Origin: Norana najaformis
Taxonomy: Eukaryota; Annelida; Clitellata; Crassiclitellata; Hormogastridae
Reading direction: 5' to 3'
DNA length: 64,000 nucleotides
Assembly: GCA_964023275.1 (NCBI GenBank)
Contig: OZ029919.1
Location: forward strand, 33,135,561-33,199,560
Shown here: piece after piece, positions 44,130 through 55,696 of the stretch
Layout of the letters: every line of letters starts with the position of its first letter
Numbering within the stretch: position 1 is the stretch's first letter
Translations under genes and position numbers: made by a program
Notes under the pieces: model-generated
Databases searched by the model: none
The model's input: the letters and a program-made list of their open reading frames with translations, nothing else
Told to the model about the DNA's origin: nothing

Positions 44130-44460
44130 TGGCAGGAATGAGGGACGGAGGTGCGGACTGTGACACGGTGGGCGATGGAGTTCCGACAAGCCTGCCATAT
44201 TTGAAGTAGCTGGAACTCGTCGGTGTCAAAGTGGAAAGCCGGAATGGATGGATGGATGGAAGGACGAATGCACTGGCACCATCAGCTACTGATGCTGGTG
44301 GCGGTGTTACTGTTGATGTTGGGTTGCTGAGGAGGCAGCGGCGTTCGGATGCTTTGGCTACTGAGTCTGGTTTTTGTAACGGAAGCAGCGGCGGAGGAGG
44401 AGGAGGAGAGCGTTGGGTTGATCATCCATCGTCTTCGTAGCAGGAGACTCAGAAAATCAG
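44130..44460. other. Unclassified with short GGA and GCG triplets
   Basis: ATGGATGGATGG at 44243; GGCGGAGGAGGAGG at 44390. Open + frame without motif. Confidence 0.4.
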
Positions 44461-44461
44461 G

Positions 44462-44594
44462 GGAAAGGATCGGAAAGACAGCGAGAGGTACAGAGAGACA
44501 GAAAAAGAGACAACAAAAGACAGAGAGAAAGAGAGAAAGAGAAAGAGAGAGTGTGTGAGAGAGAGACAGAGACAGAGACAGATAGAGAGAGATA

Positions 44595-44651
<57 letters not shown>

Positions 44652-45015
44652 TGTGAGAGAGACAGAGACTGAGACAGAGAGAGAGAAAGAGACAGAGAAA
44701 GAGACAGAGACAGAGAGAGACAGAGAGACAGACAGAAAGAGAGACAGAGAGAGAGGAAGACAGAGAGAGAGGAAGACAGAGAGAGAAGGGAAAGGAGGGA
44801 CAGAAGGAGCTATATCGAGAAAGTGGGAAGAGAGAGACAGAGAGACAGAAAGAGAGACAGAGAAAGAGACAACGACGGACAGAGAGAAAGAGAGTGAGAG
44901 AGAGGGAAGAAGGGACAGAACACAGAGAACTATATATGGAGAGTGAGAAGAGAGACAGAGAGACAGAGAGAGACAGAGAGATAGAAAGAGAGAGAGAGAC
45001 AGACAGACTGAGAGA
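44462..45015. repeat. GA/CAGA microsatellite
   Basis: GAGAGAGACAGAGA units with AACTATATATGGAGAGTG and GCTATATCGAGAAAGTG interruptions, which mark a ~130-bp duplication. Confidence 0.9.
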
Positions 45016-45194
45016 CATTAGCAATATTTTCAGTCAAGATATGAAAGGAGTTCTTTCATCAGCCTTCTAGCACATAATAGTCATATGGAATGTTAAAACA
45101 AAGTCATAAGATGTGATATAGTTAACTAACATCAGATTGATTAACAATGTCACGCGAATATTCATCAGTTGGGTTGGATTGGGTTGAGTTAGTT

Positions 45195-45425
45195 TTGGAT
45201 GGGTTGCTCGATAGTCTAATGGTTACCTTACTCGACTGTCAAGCGAGATATCGGGGGTTCAAAACCCTGCCAGGGCAAAACTTTGTCTCAAGACTGGCTC
45301 CACCTTAATTCGCTCCATAGCGAACTCGGGTAAAATGAGTACATTGACCGTACACTGTCAGTGGGAAGATCACACAGCGATGGAGAGGACTGTGTATACA
45401 CTTCTGAACTTATGAAGAGGACAAT
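45195..45425 (+). mobile_element. SINE-3 copy with clear A and B boxes
   Basis: TGCTCGATAGTCTAATGGTT then GGGGTTCAAAACCCTGCC. The body has CTCGGGTAAAATGAGTACAT and CGTACACTGTCAGTGGGAAG. Confidence 0.8.
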
Positions 45426-45654
45426 ATCAAATTACATTTGTACTGCATTGTATTGCAAGGCGGTTTGAGTTGGGTTAGTTTGGACTTGATTGGGTTCAGC
45501 TGCACTGGTTTGGATTGGACTAGGTTCAGTTATTATGGAGAGGATTGGGATGGGTTCGACTGAGTGTAGAGTTTTGGTTGATTACGTCGGGTTATTTTGG
45601 ACTGGATTGGGCTGGATTAGGTTGACCTGAATTTGGTTGGGTTGGTTTGGATTG

Positions 45655-45800
45655 AATTCGTAATCGTAATCTTAAACTCGAAATTACTAAATCACTACTT
45701 AAAAGCTAAGCGCAGGGCACCAGCTTATTCACGAGCGCTACGTCAAGTCAGTGGGATTGTCCAAAGATGCCATATCAAGAACCAAGTCTGGTAGCCAGAC
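45655..45800 (-). mobile_element. LINE-GATTAC tail fragment
   Basis: TTCGTAATCGTAATCTTAAA, CTTAAAAGCTAAGCGCAGGG, CACCAGCTTATTCACGAGCG and CTACGTCAAGTCAGTGGG, the 62.2-kb subtype reversed. Confidence 0.6.
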
Positions 45801-46254
45801 CAGAGAGAGAAGGGGGAGATGAGCTGTTAGGATGGGTTGTGAATTGCGTTCGGTTGGCTTCGAGTGGGTACAAAGTTGGGTCGGACTGATCTGGGTTATT
45901 TGGACAGCCCTGAGTTGGACTGGGTTGGGTTAGTTTGAACTGTATTGGTTTTGATGGTTGCAGTGTCGAGTTGGCTTCAGTTGGGATATTTGGATTTTTT
46001 TTCCATTGGCACATTCCCACGCAACATTCTTAATACATCCATCTCTATCTCAGCCTAATCAGCTCAATCATCCGTCCATTCAGAAAAGACAGAAAGATCG
46101 CATCGAAGACAGACATCCAGTAGGACAGACAGACGGACGGAGAGAGATAGAAATGCGAAGTATTGGAGTCTGAGCATTACTCGCATTCCATCGTCTGCTG
46201 AAAAGCATAGGTGACGATGGACAGATATCTCGAAGATGCGGGAAGCAGATTAAA

Positions 46255-46835
46255 GTTTCACCTCTTAGTCCTGTAGTCGTTTGGTTCTTAATTCAGTCCC
46301 TTCTTCCCTCAGTCCTTCAGTCCTTTAGTCCTTAACTCAGCCCCTTCGTCCTTCAGTCCTTCATTCCTTTAGTCCTTAATTCAGTCCTTTAGTTCTTAAT
46401 TCAACTCCTTCGTCCTTCATTCCCTCATTCTTTTAGTCCTTAATTCAGGCCCTTCTTCCTTCATTCCTTTAGTCCTTAATTCAGATCTTTCTTCATTCAG
46501 TCCTTCATTCATTTAGTCCTTAATTCAGATCTTTCTTCCTTCAGTCCTTCATTCATTTAGTACTTAATTCAGCCTCTTCTTCATTCAGTCCTTCATTCAG
46601 TCCTTTAGTCCTTAATTCAGCCCCTTCTTCCTTTAGTCCTTCATTCCTTTAGTTCTTAACTCAGCCCCTTCTTCCTTCATTCCTTCATTCCTTAATTTAG
46701 CCTCTTCTTCATTCAGTCCTTCATTCCTTTAATCCTTAACTCAGCCTCTTATTCATTGATTCCTTCATTCCTTTAGTCCTTAATTCAGCCTCTTCTTCAT
46801 TCAGCCCTTCATTCAGTTCTTTAGTCCGTCGGTAT
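46255..46835. repeat. Degenerate minisatellite (TCCTTTAGTCCTTAATTCAG)
   Basis: About 14 units of 35-50 bp built from CAGTCCTTCATTC, CTTTAGTCCTTAATTCAG and CCCCTTCTTCCTT. Confidence 0.85.
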
Positions 46836-46974
46836 GAGAGGAGCAAATTCCAACGCTAGTACTGGAAGGTTCCTACAGAACAGGCTGCGAACCTGCATAA
46901 CTGCAACTCCGAGTGCTAACCTTTACCTTCTGACCCGCACTTACATGACCAGTGCTAAACATAGCACATTCCTT

Positions 46975-47470
46975 TCACACGCACACATACACACACATAT
47001 ATATATATATATATAGATACATAGATACATTTTATATACACAAATATTCCATTAGACATCATGCATATAACGATCTCATCACATATGTACATATATAGAC
47101 AAATATTCAATATATAATTATACCTATACCTGTCATATATATTTATATATCATATATGTAAATATATATATATATACACATGCACTGAAATACACCTGGT
47201 TCGTCATGGATGGCTGGTTTGCGGTTTTAAGAAGCGGTTCCGAAGGGACCCTGCGTTGACTGAGCGACGGAGTGAGTTAGTGAAGTAGTGAGTGAATAAG
47301 TGAGTGAGTGAGTGAGTGAGTGAGTGAGTAAGTAAGTGAGTAAGTGAGTAAGTGAGTGAGTGAGTGAGTGAGTGAGTGAGTGAGTGAGTGAGTGGAGTGA
47401 GTGAGTGAGTAACTGAATTAGTGAGTCAGTGAGTCAGTGATGAGTGAGTCGGTGAGTCACTGAGCAAGTT
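46975..47470. repeat. TA/AC tract, then (GTGA)n
   Basis: TATATATA and ACACACAC at 46980-47185, and GTGAGTGAGTGAG at 47270-47460. Confidence 0.85.
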
Positions 47471-47550
47471 CAAAAGCGAACGAGCAAATGAGCCGTTTTC
47501 CAATCGCCTAATTAAGCTACGAAACTGTTAACGACTTCTAATTGTCATCG

Positions 47551-47628
47551 TCATTCGTCGTGGACTCTGGCCGAAGCATTTTGCCCACGGTGGGCGCGAT
47601 TGGCGGTCTCCTGCAGGTGTCGTAGCAT
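47551..47628 (-). CDS. Possible terminal exon, function unknown
   Basis: A good acceptor on the - strand (CTCAATAGCTCGCAG after a long CT-rich tract) leads to MLRHLQETANRAHRGQNASA then RVHDE and TGA. The helix-like composition suggests coding, but there is no upstream exon and no family. The neighbouring 47740-47880 also has an open + frame (SMDDPFESVTADWATLETTA) without splice support. Confidence 0.22.
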   Translation of the reverse strand: MLRHLQETANRAHRGQNASARVHDE

Positions 47629-47899
47629 CTGCGAGCTATTGAGGATCAGATGGAACGAACGGAGGGATAGAAAGAGAAGGGGAAGAAAGAGGAGAGGGAG
47701 GAGGAGAGACGAACACACGTGCGATAGTGAAGCCCGCCACATCGAACATCTGTTGAGGGCGACAATAACAGAGAAGGCCTCGCCTTCAATGGATGATCCG
47801 TTTGAATCAGTCACTGCAGACTGGGCGACGCTCGAAACGACGGCTTCCAATTACGGCCTCAGCGACATCGGCGTGCTTACACTATCTGCGGTTGGTCGA

Positions 47900-47926
47900 G
47901 ACACACAGAGACAGACAGACATACAT

Positions 47927-47959
<33 letters not shown>

Positions 47960-48265
47960 ATGACATACATACATACATGCATTCTTAGATATATGCATGC
48001 ATACGTACACACATACAGAGACAGAGATAGAGACAAACAGACAGGCAGACAGACATACAGACAGACATACAGAGTGAAAGTGACGAGAAAGACAGAGATA
48101 GAGAGAAGGACACACAGAAACACCTATAGGAGGCAAGAGAATGAGAGAAGATGCTGGAGAAGTCTTGGCCCAGTTCGTGATTCCGTGTGGCTTCTCTTAT
48201 AGCTGAGACAGACAGACAGACAGATAGACAGACAGACAGACAGAGAAAGAAAGAGAGGTGTGGAA
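47900..48265. repeat. CAGA microsatellites
   Basis: CAGACAGACAGA at 47910-47960, 48035-48070 and 48206-48245, with ATACATACATAC between. Confidence 0.85.
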
Positions 48266-48414
48266 AGACTGTTGCTTCCTTTATAGTGGCCACTTGCAGC
48301 TGTGTGTCGTTAACTTCGCAAGTAAACTTCGCGACGAGATTTGATTCGACGAGGTTTCTATGAAAGAGCAGTCGCACGTCATCGCTTTGCCATTCGCGCC
48401 TTTTGTCGTCCTAA

Positions 48415-49475
48415 TGATCTCCGTCTGTCTGTCTGTCTGTCTGTCTGTCGCTCTCTCTCTCTTCTCTCTCTCTCTCAGACCGTTCGTCCGTCCGTCTGTT
48501 ACTCCGTCTCCCATCATATGATTCACCCGGATTTGAATGCCAGACTTGCAGGTGAAAGTCCTAAGCGTTAGCACCAGACCGCTGAGCCGCTTACAATAGG
48601 CTTTGCAAAGATTGTTAGAACTTGTCGATTATAAAGTCGCTGATGACAAGAATGAGTTACAATACCTTGTGTTACCATACCTCAATTCGTTACTAATTCA
48701 CATCACCTTAACTTGTCTTACCTCTTACCTGTCTTACCTGTCTTACCTGTCTCCTTGTCCTACCTTGTTTCACCTTAACTAGATTACCTTCTTTTCTTTT
48801 ACCAACCTTTGCTTCACCTTCTATTGATACCTGTACCTCACAACATTGACCGAAATTCTTTACCTTAACTTACCTTCATTATCTTACTTTACCTTACCTT
48901 ATCTTACCCTACCACATTCTTCCTCACCCTACCTTGCTCTACCTGAACTTAAATTATTGCCTTTATTACCTTACTTTATTACTTTACGACAGAAGCAGGA
49001 GGAAGAGAAGAAAGAGGAGGAGAAGGATAAGGAGGAGAAGGCTGAGAGCCAGAAGCAGAGAGAGAAAGACAGAGACAGAGACAGAGAGACAGAGAGGAAA
49101 TGAATGTCTTACCGCGGTGATCGATAGGAGTTGTGGCAAAACGACGAAAAGGAATACGAACCTAAAGCCAAGACAAGAAGAACATGACATGTCAGTTACG
49201 TACACACAAACACAGACAGACACAGACAGCCAGACAGACAGACAGACACACAGTCAGAGAGACAGGCAGACACAGTCAAAAAGACACACAGACAGACAAA
49301 CTTAGCCAGACAGACAGACACACAAACACACTGACAGACAGACAGACACGGTCAAAAAGATACAGACAGACACACAGACAGACACAGACAGACAGACAGA
49401 GAAACAGTCGGACAGACAGACTGACACACAAACACAGACAGACAGACACACAGACAGATGTCGATCTATTTACCC
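48415..49475. repeat. CTGT, TTACC, GGA and CAGA microsatellite complex
   Basis: (CTGT)n at 48424-48450, CTTACCTGTCTTACC at 48715-48960, GAGGAGAAGGA at 48995-49040 and CAGACAGACACACAG to 49460. 48520-48680 is unclassified. Confidence 0.85.
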
Positions 49476-49740
49476 GAATGATGACCCAATCTACCCCTCA
49501 ACTCAACGGAGCGTCAAGCCTAGATGCCCTTGCGTCGGTCGCCTTGTTATAAATTACGCCCCATACGAGGCAGGGGCGACCAACCTCGGCGTAACACGGA
49601 CACGCGTAAGTCCAAGGCATCGGAGACATTTATCACCGTAAATCACGCACATAATTACGGCGTAAAGAGGGCTCTAATGACGTATCATATTACAAGATTA
49701 CAGTGTAAATCACGGTTGTTATCTTCGGACGCGGTGGTGT

Positions 49741-49958
49741 AGATGGGATGTGATGGTGTAGTGGTATGGTCGGTGCTTCGTAACCGGAGAGTCGCGGGTT
49801 CGAATCTGCCTCAAGCCACTGCGAAGCGATCTTGGACAAGTTGCTCACCCACAACTGTCTGTGAGAAAGGCAACGGGAAACCACCTCACTCATCTCATCC
49901 CCGGGTGGCATAAGGCCAATGGACCTGACTTCGGGCAGAGAACTCATCATCATCTTGT
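49741..49958 (+). mobile_element. SINE-1, best-preserved copy
   Basis: tRNA-like head: GATGGTGTAGTGGTATGGTC (A box), GGTGCTTCGTAACCGGAG, TCGCGGGTTCGAATCTGCC (B box). The body has AAGCGATCTTGGACAAGTTG, CAACGGGAAACCACCTCACT, CATCCCCGGGTGGCATAAGG and GACTTCGGGCAGAGAACTC. It ends with four CAT units. Confidence 0.88.
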
Positions 49959-50059
49959 ATATAGATATACACGTGATGGTCACGCTGTGAGTACCATGTA
50001 TAGTATATTATATGCAAATCATATACACGTATACATTACATGCTTAGAAGAAGACTCCC

Positions 50060-50312
50060 CGAGGGGGCCATGGTGTGAAGTATTAGCCACTTCATTTACT
50101 TAGCCTCGGCATATGAGTGCGAATGACCAGTCCTCTCCCTCGTCATCTGATCTTCCCATGCACCAGCAGTGTGCAGACGACTTGCCCGTTTTAGCTGAGT
50201 TGACTAGGGGTCGCTAGTGGAACAATAACTTTGAGATATAATTCTGTCCTAACGTGGACTTGAATCTCCCACCTTTTGGCTGACAGTCCAACATGCTTAC
50301 CGTTAAAAAGAG
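50060..50312 (-). mobile_element. SINE-3 copy
   Basis: AGCCTCGGCATATGAGTGCG, CCAGTCCTCTCCCTCGTCAT, TCTGATCTTCCCATGC, AGCTGAGTTGACTAGGGG and CTTGAATCTCCCACC (B-box complement). Confidence 0.8.
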
Positions 50313-50344
50313 AAAGGGAAAGGTCTTAATTAACACTTATAATC

Positions 50345-50410
50345 TGGTCTAATCTAATCTAATCTAAAGACCTCTATAGCGCTGGTATAATAATGCCCAA
50401 GTTACAAATA
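50345..50410 (-). mobile_element. Rep-TTAGA copy
   Basis: GGTCTAATCTAATCTAATCT tail, AAAGACCTCTATAGCGCTGG and ATAATGCCCAAG. Confidence 0.7.
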
Positions 50411-50574
50411 AATTCTTCCAATTTCTACGACAGTTGGTTGTTTCATGTTTTACTACCACTGCGTCCGTATCAAATGCAGCTACGTAGGGGCGCGTTTTCG
50501 TTTAGTACGGAAGCCTTTCTAGTGTATTTCGGCATGTGTTATGAAAGAGTGGAGACTGTCTAGAGAAAGAGATC

Positions 50575-50750
50575 ATTCAAGACATAATTCCTGGATCCCG
50601 AGCTCGGTGAAGACCTAGGATGACATTGATCGATAACATAAAGGCGTGGACTGAATTATCGTTCGACCAGTTATTACAGGAGACGAGGGACAGAAGCAGA
50701 TGGCACAAAATTGTCTGTGGAGCAGCCAATCCTCGGCTCGAGGAATGAGC
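50575..50750 (+). mobile_element. LINE-EN/RT 3' fragment
   Basis: GATCCCGAGCTCGGTGAAGA, CGATAACATAAAGGCGTGGA, CTGAATTATCGTTCGACCAG and ACGAGGGACAGAAGCAGATG, then GCAGCCAATCCTCGGCTCGA. Same C-terminal segment as at 29.7 kb, opposite strand. Confidence 0.75.
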
Positions 50751-50809
50751 ACCACGCCATTCAAGGTACGGACCGTGCTAACCCAAGATTCAAATCTCTG
50801 AAGAAGTGC

Positions 50810-51192
50810 GCGGGCAGGCAGGCAGGCAGGCAGACAGACAGACAGACAAGCAGGCAGACAGACAGGAAGGAAGGAAGGAATTAAAGAAGGAAGGAAGGAA
50901 AGCAGGACGGCAGACAGACAAACAGGCAGACAGACAGAAAGGAAGGAAGGAAGGAAGGCAGACAGACAGGCAGCGCAGACGGACAGACAGGTAGGCAGCC
51001 AGACAGTGCAAGCAGGCAGGCAGACAGAAAGGAAGGAAGGAAGGCAGGCAGACAGACAGACAGGTAGGCAGCCAGACAGTGCAAGCAGGCAGGCAGACAG
51101 AAAGGAAGGAAGGAAGGCAGGCAGACAGACAGACAGGTAGGCAGCCAGACAGTGCAAGCAGGCAGGCAGACAGAAAGGAAGGAAGGAAGGCA
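50810..51192. repeat. GGCA/CAGA/GGAA array with ~75-bp units
   Basis: Three near-identical units (from about 50989, 51061 and 51133) each carry CAGGTAGGCAGCCAGACAGT, GCAAGCAGGCAGGCAGACAG and AAAGGAAGGAAGGAAGG. 50750-50805 is a fragment of the CGACCCTGCTCAT repeat (CGGACCGTGCTAACCCAAGA). Confidence 0.9.
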
Positions 51193-51575
51193 TCAGCTAG
51201 ATGGATAGCGACATTTTTTGTCGCGCGGGGGAGCCAGGCGATGACAGCCGTTGGGGGCGTTTGTATACGAAAAAGTCTCTCCTAATACGCAGCAGGTCAT
51301 GAAATACACAACACGGACGAACTGACAGACAAGGCAGATGGCAGAGTTCACTTATGGGGGCCGAGTTGGGGTGCGTCATAGTTAGGGGCGGAGGCAGAGG
51401 TAATCCGGTCATGCCCTTGTTTGATTCGGTGGTGGGAAGCGATGCCACCGAGTTTCCACAAACTGGTTCGACTGAGGAATCCCTGATTCACTTGCAAACT
51501 AAAAAAGAAAATGTCTTAAAAATATGGGAAATGGAATAAAAAAATCACGAGAAACGTAAAAAGATCATGAAATCT
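51193..51575. other. Unclassified non-tandem sequence
   Basis: Moderate GC. Two overlapping open frames without motifs or splice support. Confidence 0.35.
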
Positions 51576-51576
51576 C

Positions 51577-51770
51577 GACGACTTCTAATCCAATCCAATC
51601 CTAACCTAATCCTAATCCAATCCTAATCTAATCCTAATCCAATCCTAATCTAATCCAATCCAGTCCAATCTAATCTAATCTAGTACAATCTAATCAATCC
51701 AACACAAGAAGATAAACAAGAACAAGAAGAACAAGAACAAGAAGAACAAGAACAAGAACAAGAACAGTCC
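51577..51770. repeat. AATCCAATCCTAATC and CAAGAA repeats
   Basis: (TAATCC)n-like DNA to 51700, then AACAAGAACAAGAAGAAC. Confidence 0.85.
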
Positions 51771-51779
51771 CTTAAGCTA

Positions 51780-52040
51780 GCCCTGAGAGGCAGCCATGGG
51801 TACGAAGTATCAGCGACTTCAATTTTCTTAGCCTCGGCATATTACGGCGGGTGGTCAGTCCTCTCCCTCGCTACCTGATCTTCCCACTGACAGTGTACGG
51901 TCAATGTACTCATTATAGCCGACTTGGGTAGGGGAGCAGAAATCTCTAAACAAATTTCTGCCCTGGCATGGATTTGAACCCTTGAATTCTCGACTGACAG
52001 ACCAGCACGTTGACCACTAGGCCGTCCAGTGTATGCGGGT
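51780..52040 (-). mobile_element. SINE-3 copy
   Basis: TTAGCCTCGGCATATTACGG, CAGTCCTCTCCCTCGCTACC, TGACAGTGTACGGTCAATGT, ATGGATTTGAACCCTTGAA (B-box complement) and TTGACCACTAGGCCGTCCAG (A-box complement). 52060-52140 has a duplicated TGTATGC(C)GAGACCAAGAAA. Confidence 0.82.
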
Positions 52041-52202
52041 AGATCAGGCGGCGAACAAGAACTGTATGCCCAGACCAAGAAAAAGAAGTCTCTAGCAAAA
52101 GTGTATGCCGAGACCAAGAAAATGAAGTCGCTAGCACTCCACACACATAGCTGCATGCCTCACGGGCGTTTTGAGATCAAGGTGTAGCCGTTCTTTTTAT
52201 CG

Positions 52203-52312
52203 TTATCGTAATCGTAATCTCGAAATTTATACAGCGCCCAACGAAAGCCACGTAAATGGGGAGGATCAGCTTATTCACAGGCGCTCAGTCAAAACCAAAT
52301 CGATAGACCTTC
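52203..52312 (-). mobile_element. LINE-GATTAC tail fragment
   Basis: TATCGTAATCGTAATCTCGA, TACAGCGCCCAACGAAAGCC and AAACCAAATCGATAGAC. Confidence 0.65.
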
Positions 52313-52439
52313 TCAGGCGCTCCTCTTCTTAAGTCTGGAATCCCAGCGTAATAACAAAACAAGAACCAGAACACGAAGTAGAAATTAGAACAGGAACAAC
52401 GAGAAGGACAAGAGCTACTGAGCTCGTTTTTAACCTGGT

Positions 52440-52937
52440 TGGAGATTAATAGCATTTCCACACATTGTTCCGTTTTTTTCCAAAATGGAACCTGCGCGGA
52501 GACTAATAGCATTTCCACACATTGTTCCGTTTTTTTCCAAAATGGAACCTGCGTGGAGATTAATAACATTTCCACACATTGTTCCGTTTTTTTCCAAAAT
52601 GGAACCTGCGTGGAGATTAATAACATTTCCACACATTGTTCCGTTTTTTCCAAAATGGAACTTGCGTGGAGATTAATAACATTTCCACACATTGTTCCGT
52701 TTTTTCCAAAATGGAACCTGCGTGGAGATTAATAGCATTTCCACACATTGTTCCGTTTTTTCCAAAATGGAACCTGCGTGGAGATTAATAACATTTCCAC
52801 ACATTGTTCCGTTTTTTCCCGAAATGGAACCTGCGTGGAGATTAATAACATTTCCACACATTGTTCCGTTTTTTCCAAAATGGAACCTGCGTGGAGATTA
52901 ATAACATTTCCACACATTGTTCCGTTTTTTCCAAAAC
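52440..52937. repeat. 56-58-bp satellite, nine copies
   Basis: Unit GGAGATTAATAACATTTCCA, CACATTGTTCCGTTTTTTCC, AAAATGGAACCTGCGT. Copies differ mainly in T-run length (6 or 7) and AGC/AAC in AATA(G/A)CATT. The homogeneity points to recent amplification. The frames (NGTCVEINNISTHCSVF) are artefacts. Confidence 0.95.
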
Positions 52938-53215
52938 GGCTTCGTACACGTCAAAACTTGGATTCCGTTCCGAATCTAAACGCTCTTGCGCGAATTCCTT
53001 GAATGCTTTGACCCGTCTACATAGTTTGCAGGTCTACATTCATAGGCCGACGGCAAGCGGCCTATGCACATAGGCCTATAAATATACACGTCAGTGGGGT
53101 AATTGGGTACGTCTGTACATGAGCCCAAGCGGGTAGGGGCCTGTGATGGCATATTCGGTGCAGGGCTTGTGGTTTGCATAGGACGACGAGGTGATATGAT
53201 CGCAGTTGTGATTTC
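52938..53215. other. Unclassified sequence
   Basis: Contains CATAGGCCGACGGCAAGCGG, CCTATGCACATAGGCCTATA, a locally self-complementary stretch. No exon supported. Confidence 0.35.
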
Positions 53216-53217
53216 TC

Positions 53218-53860
53218 TTTGTGTACATACATACATATATATACAAACAGACATACATAGTCATTCATGCATTCGCATACATATATATATATATATATAT
53301 GAGTACATCCATTACATATGTAAATAAATACATACAGTACATACAAACATACATACATAACATAACCTACATACATACGTACGCACATACATACATACAT
53401 ATACGTACATACACACGTACATACATACATACACACGCATTCACACATAGGCATAAATGCATACATACATGCGTATGTATGTACAGGTCGAAGAAGAATA
53501 AGAAGAACAAGAAGAAAAAACAAGAAGAACACGAACAAGAACACTAAGTAGGACAAGAACAACAAGAATAAGAAGAATAAGACGAACACGTATATGCACA
53601 CATATGCAAACAAATACACGTACATACATACATACATACATACATACTTACATACATGTATACATAGATACATACCTATATTCATACATACATACATAAA
53701 TACATAAATACATACATACATACATAAATACATACATACATAAATACATGCATACATACCTACATAAATACATACATACATACATAAATACATGCATACA
53801 TACATACATACATACATACATAGACATGTATACACACATACATACTACATCTGCCTCTGT
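53218..53860. repeat. ATAC, TA and GAACAAGAA microsatellite complex
   Basis: CATACATACATA runs, TATATATATA at 53282, AAGAAGAACAAG at 53488-53585 and TAAATACATACATACA to 53822. Long Y/C/M frames are artefacts. 53865-54260 is degenerate CTGTCTG/GTGTCTG DNA. Confidence 0.9.
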
Positions 53861-54349
53861 CCCTCTCTCTGCCCCAGTCTGTCTGTTTGCCCATGTCTGC
53901 GTTGTTCGGGCTGTCCGCCACAGTACATGCCTGCGTGCATATGTGTGCATATGCCTTTGTCTGCCTGCTTGTATGTCTCAGTGTGTCTGCCGTCTGTCTG
54001 GCTGTGTGCGTGCGTCCGTATAAAGTGCGGGAAGCCTCTTAACACTCACAAAGTCCATCATTTATTTAGCGCATTTAGGTCAGTCAGTCTGTGTATTTAT
54101 TTAGCGCATTTAAGGCAATTCCAAGTATCCTTGTATCGAAGTCCATCAAACGTGTGTTAGTTCTTGTTAGTTACACTGCCTGACTGTGTCTCTGTCACAC
54201 CGCGTGTCTGTGCATCTACCACGTCGACTGTCTCCGCGTCTGTTGCGGTCTTACTTACTCAGCTCCTGGGTGCTGGGAATGAATCACGGGAGAAGACGAA
54301 CGAGAGACTCACACAGACTTTATGGCCGCTAAATGAACTAAATTCTCTG

Positions 54350-54545
54350 AATGGATGAGCCAATGAATAGACAGATGAACGTGAATGAATGTATGAATGG
54401 ATGCGTGAAGTAATAAACCAGCTAGTCGGTCAGTCTGTTAGTCAGCCAGTTAACCAATAAACTCGTCAGCCATATAACCAGCCAGTCATCCTGCCAGTCG
54501 GTCAGTCCGTCAGCCAGTGACGAACTGATGGTTGCGTGGATACAT
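54350..54545. repeat. GAATGAATG and CAGCCAGTC short repeats
   Basis: ATGAATG at 54362-54405, and GTCAGTCNGTCAGCCAGT at 54425-54525. Confidence 0.65.
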
Positions 54546-54547
54546 GA

Positions 54548-54628
54548 GTACACAGCGCCCCTGGTGAGTTTATTCTTGAAGTGGCGCTTTATAAATGTCA
54601 GATTACAATTACAGTTACAGATACTTAT
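54548..54628 (+). mobile_element. LINE-AATTAC tail fragment
   Basis: CGCCCCTGGTGAGTTTATTC, AAGTGGCGCTTTATAAATGT and CAGATTACAATTACAG. Confidence 0.6.
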
Positions 54629-54729
54629 GAAACGCAGAACGACGAATACTTTACAGCTGAACTTAACCAGCTACAGCAGATCCGAAACTTAGAAACGATA
54701 ACTTCAGCATCGCTCAATTCCGTTCATCC

Positions 54730-55680
54730 ACTTATTGGGTTTGAAGAAGCGATTTAAAGGTGTCTAAGCAGAGCCTAACAATTTGAATATTGCTCAGAGT
54801 GCAGCGACATCTTAGGGCTCCCAGCTCCATTGAAGTCGACCTTAGCAGTATCTCTTTTTAATATGTCGCTAGCAATAATATTATAAAATCCTCTTAATGT
54901 CTTCTTATTATGTAGAAGTAGTAGTTCCTCAGTTTAACGGCAGCTTATGGCATCAAAGGCCGTTGCCGTCGCCCTCCTCCTTTATCCAGGCTTGGGACTG
55001 GCACTACCCCCAAACAAGACAGTGGCGGAGTTATATTATCTAGTAAGTTCCTCAGTTTAACGGCCGTCGCCGTCGCTTGGGACTGGCACTACCCCCCAAT
55101 GAAGGCATATTATCTCTTAAAAGCTGCATAACTTTATATAGCATTGTTCGAGAGCGTTTTAAAGGTGTCTTATATCAACTGCTGCTTTAATATTTGTATT
55201 TACAGTGTTTAGCGACATCTTGTGGCTGCCAGGGTCGTTGACGTCGACCTTACCGTAATTCTCCACTGTAGGGAATTTCCCAGGTGTTCCGCTAGCAATT
55301 AGTAGTAGTAGTAGTTCCTCAGTTTAACGACATCTTACGGTTTCAAAAGCCGTTGACGTCGCCCTCCTCCTTTATCCAGGCTTGGGACTGGCACCACCAG
55401 AACACGGCAGTGGCGGAGTTTTTGTGCTAGCGATTAAACGCCACAGATTTTAATGTAATGTAATTTAATGACCACAATTTATACATCATACTTCTACGGT
55501 TTTTCATGATATCAAGAATAATCCGAACACCAAGTTATGCAGCACGTTATATAGCAGTTTAAGAGAGCGTTTAAAAGGTGTCTAATATCAACTGCTGCTT
55601 TAATAGTTGTACCCCGTGCTTAGTGACATCTTGTGGCTGCCAGGACAGTTGACGTCGACCTTACCTGACCTTACAGCCGG
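54730..55680 (+). repeat. CCAGGCTTGGGACTGGC-family block, about four units
   Basis: CCTCCTCCTTTATCCAGGCT, TGGGACTGGCAC, GAGCGTTTTAAAGGTGTCT, ATATCAACTGCTGCTTTAAT and GACATCTTGTGGCTGCCAGG each recur three or four times. AGTAGTAGTAGTTCCTCAGT occurs at 54918 and 55302. Confidence 0.75.
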
Positions 55681-55696
55681 TCAAGCGTCCACTTAC

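Larger units (their letters stand above)
45160..45960. repeat. Degenerate GGTTGGGTT/TTGGATTGG tract with insertions
   Basis: GGGTTGGATTGGGTTGAG-type units before, between and after a SINE-3 and a LINE-GATTAC insertion. The mobile elements apparently landed in the tandem tract. Confidence 0.65.

Noticed and set aside
47600..48202. 200-codon + strand frame
   Set aside because: The second half is CAGA microsatellite; the first half has no motif. Only the short opposite-strand exon candidate was kept, at low confidence.
52430..52937. CRISPR-like array (regular 56-58-bp period)
   Set aside because: The whole unit is conserved, with no variable spacers, and the context is animal nuclear DNA. The same applies to the 31-, 32- and 25-bp arrays.
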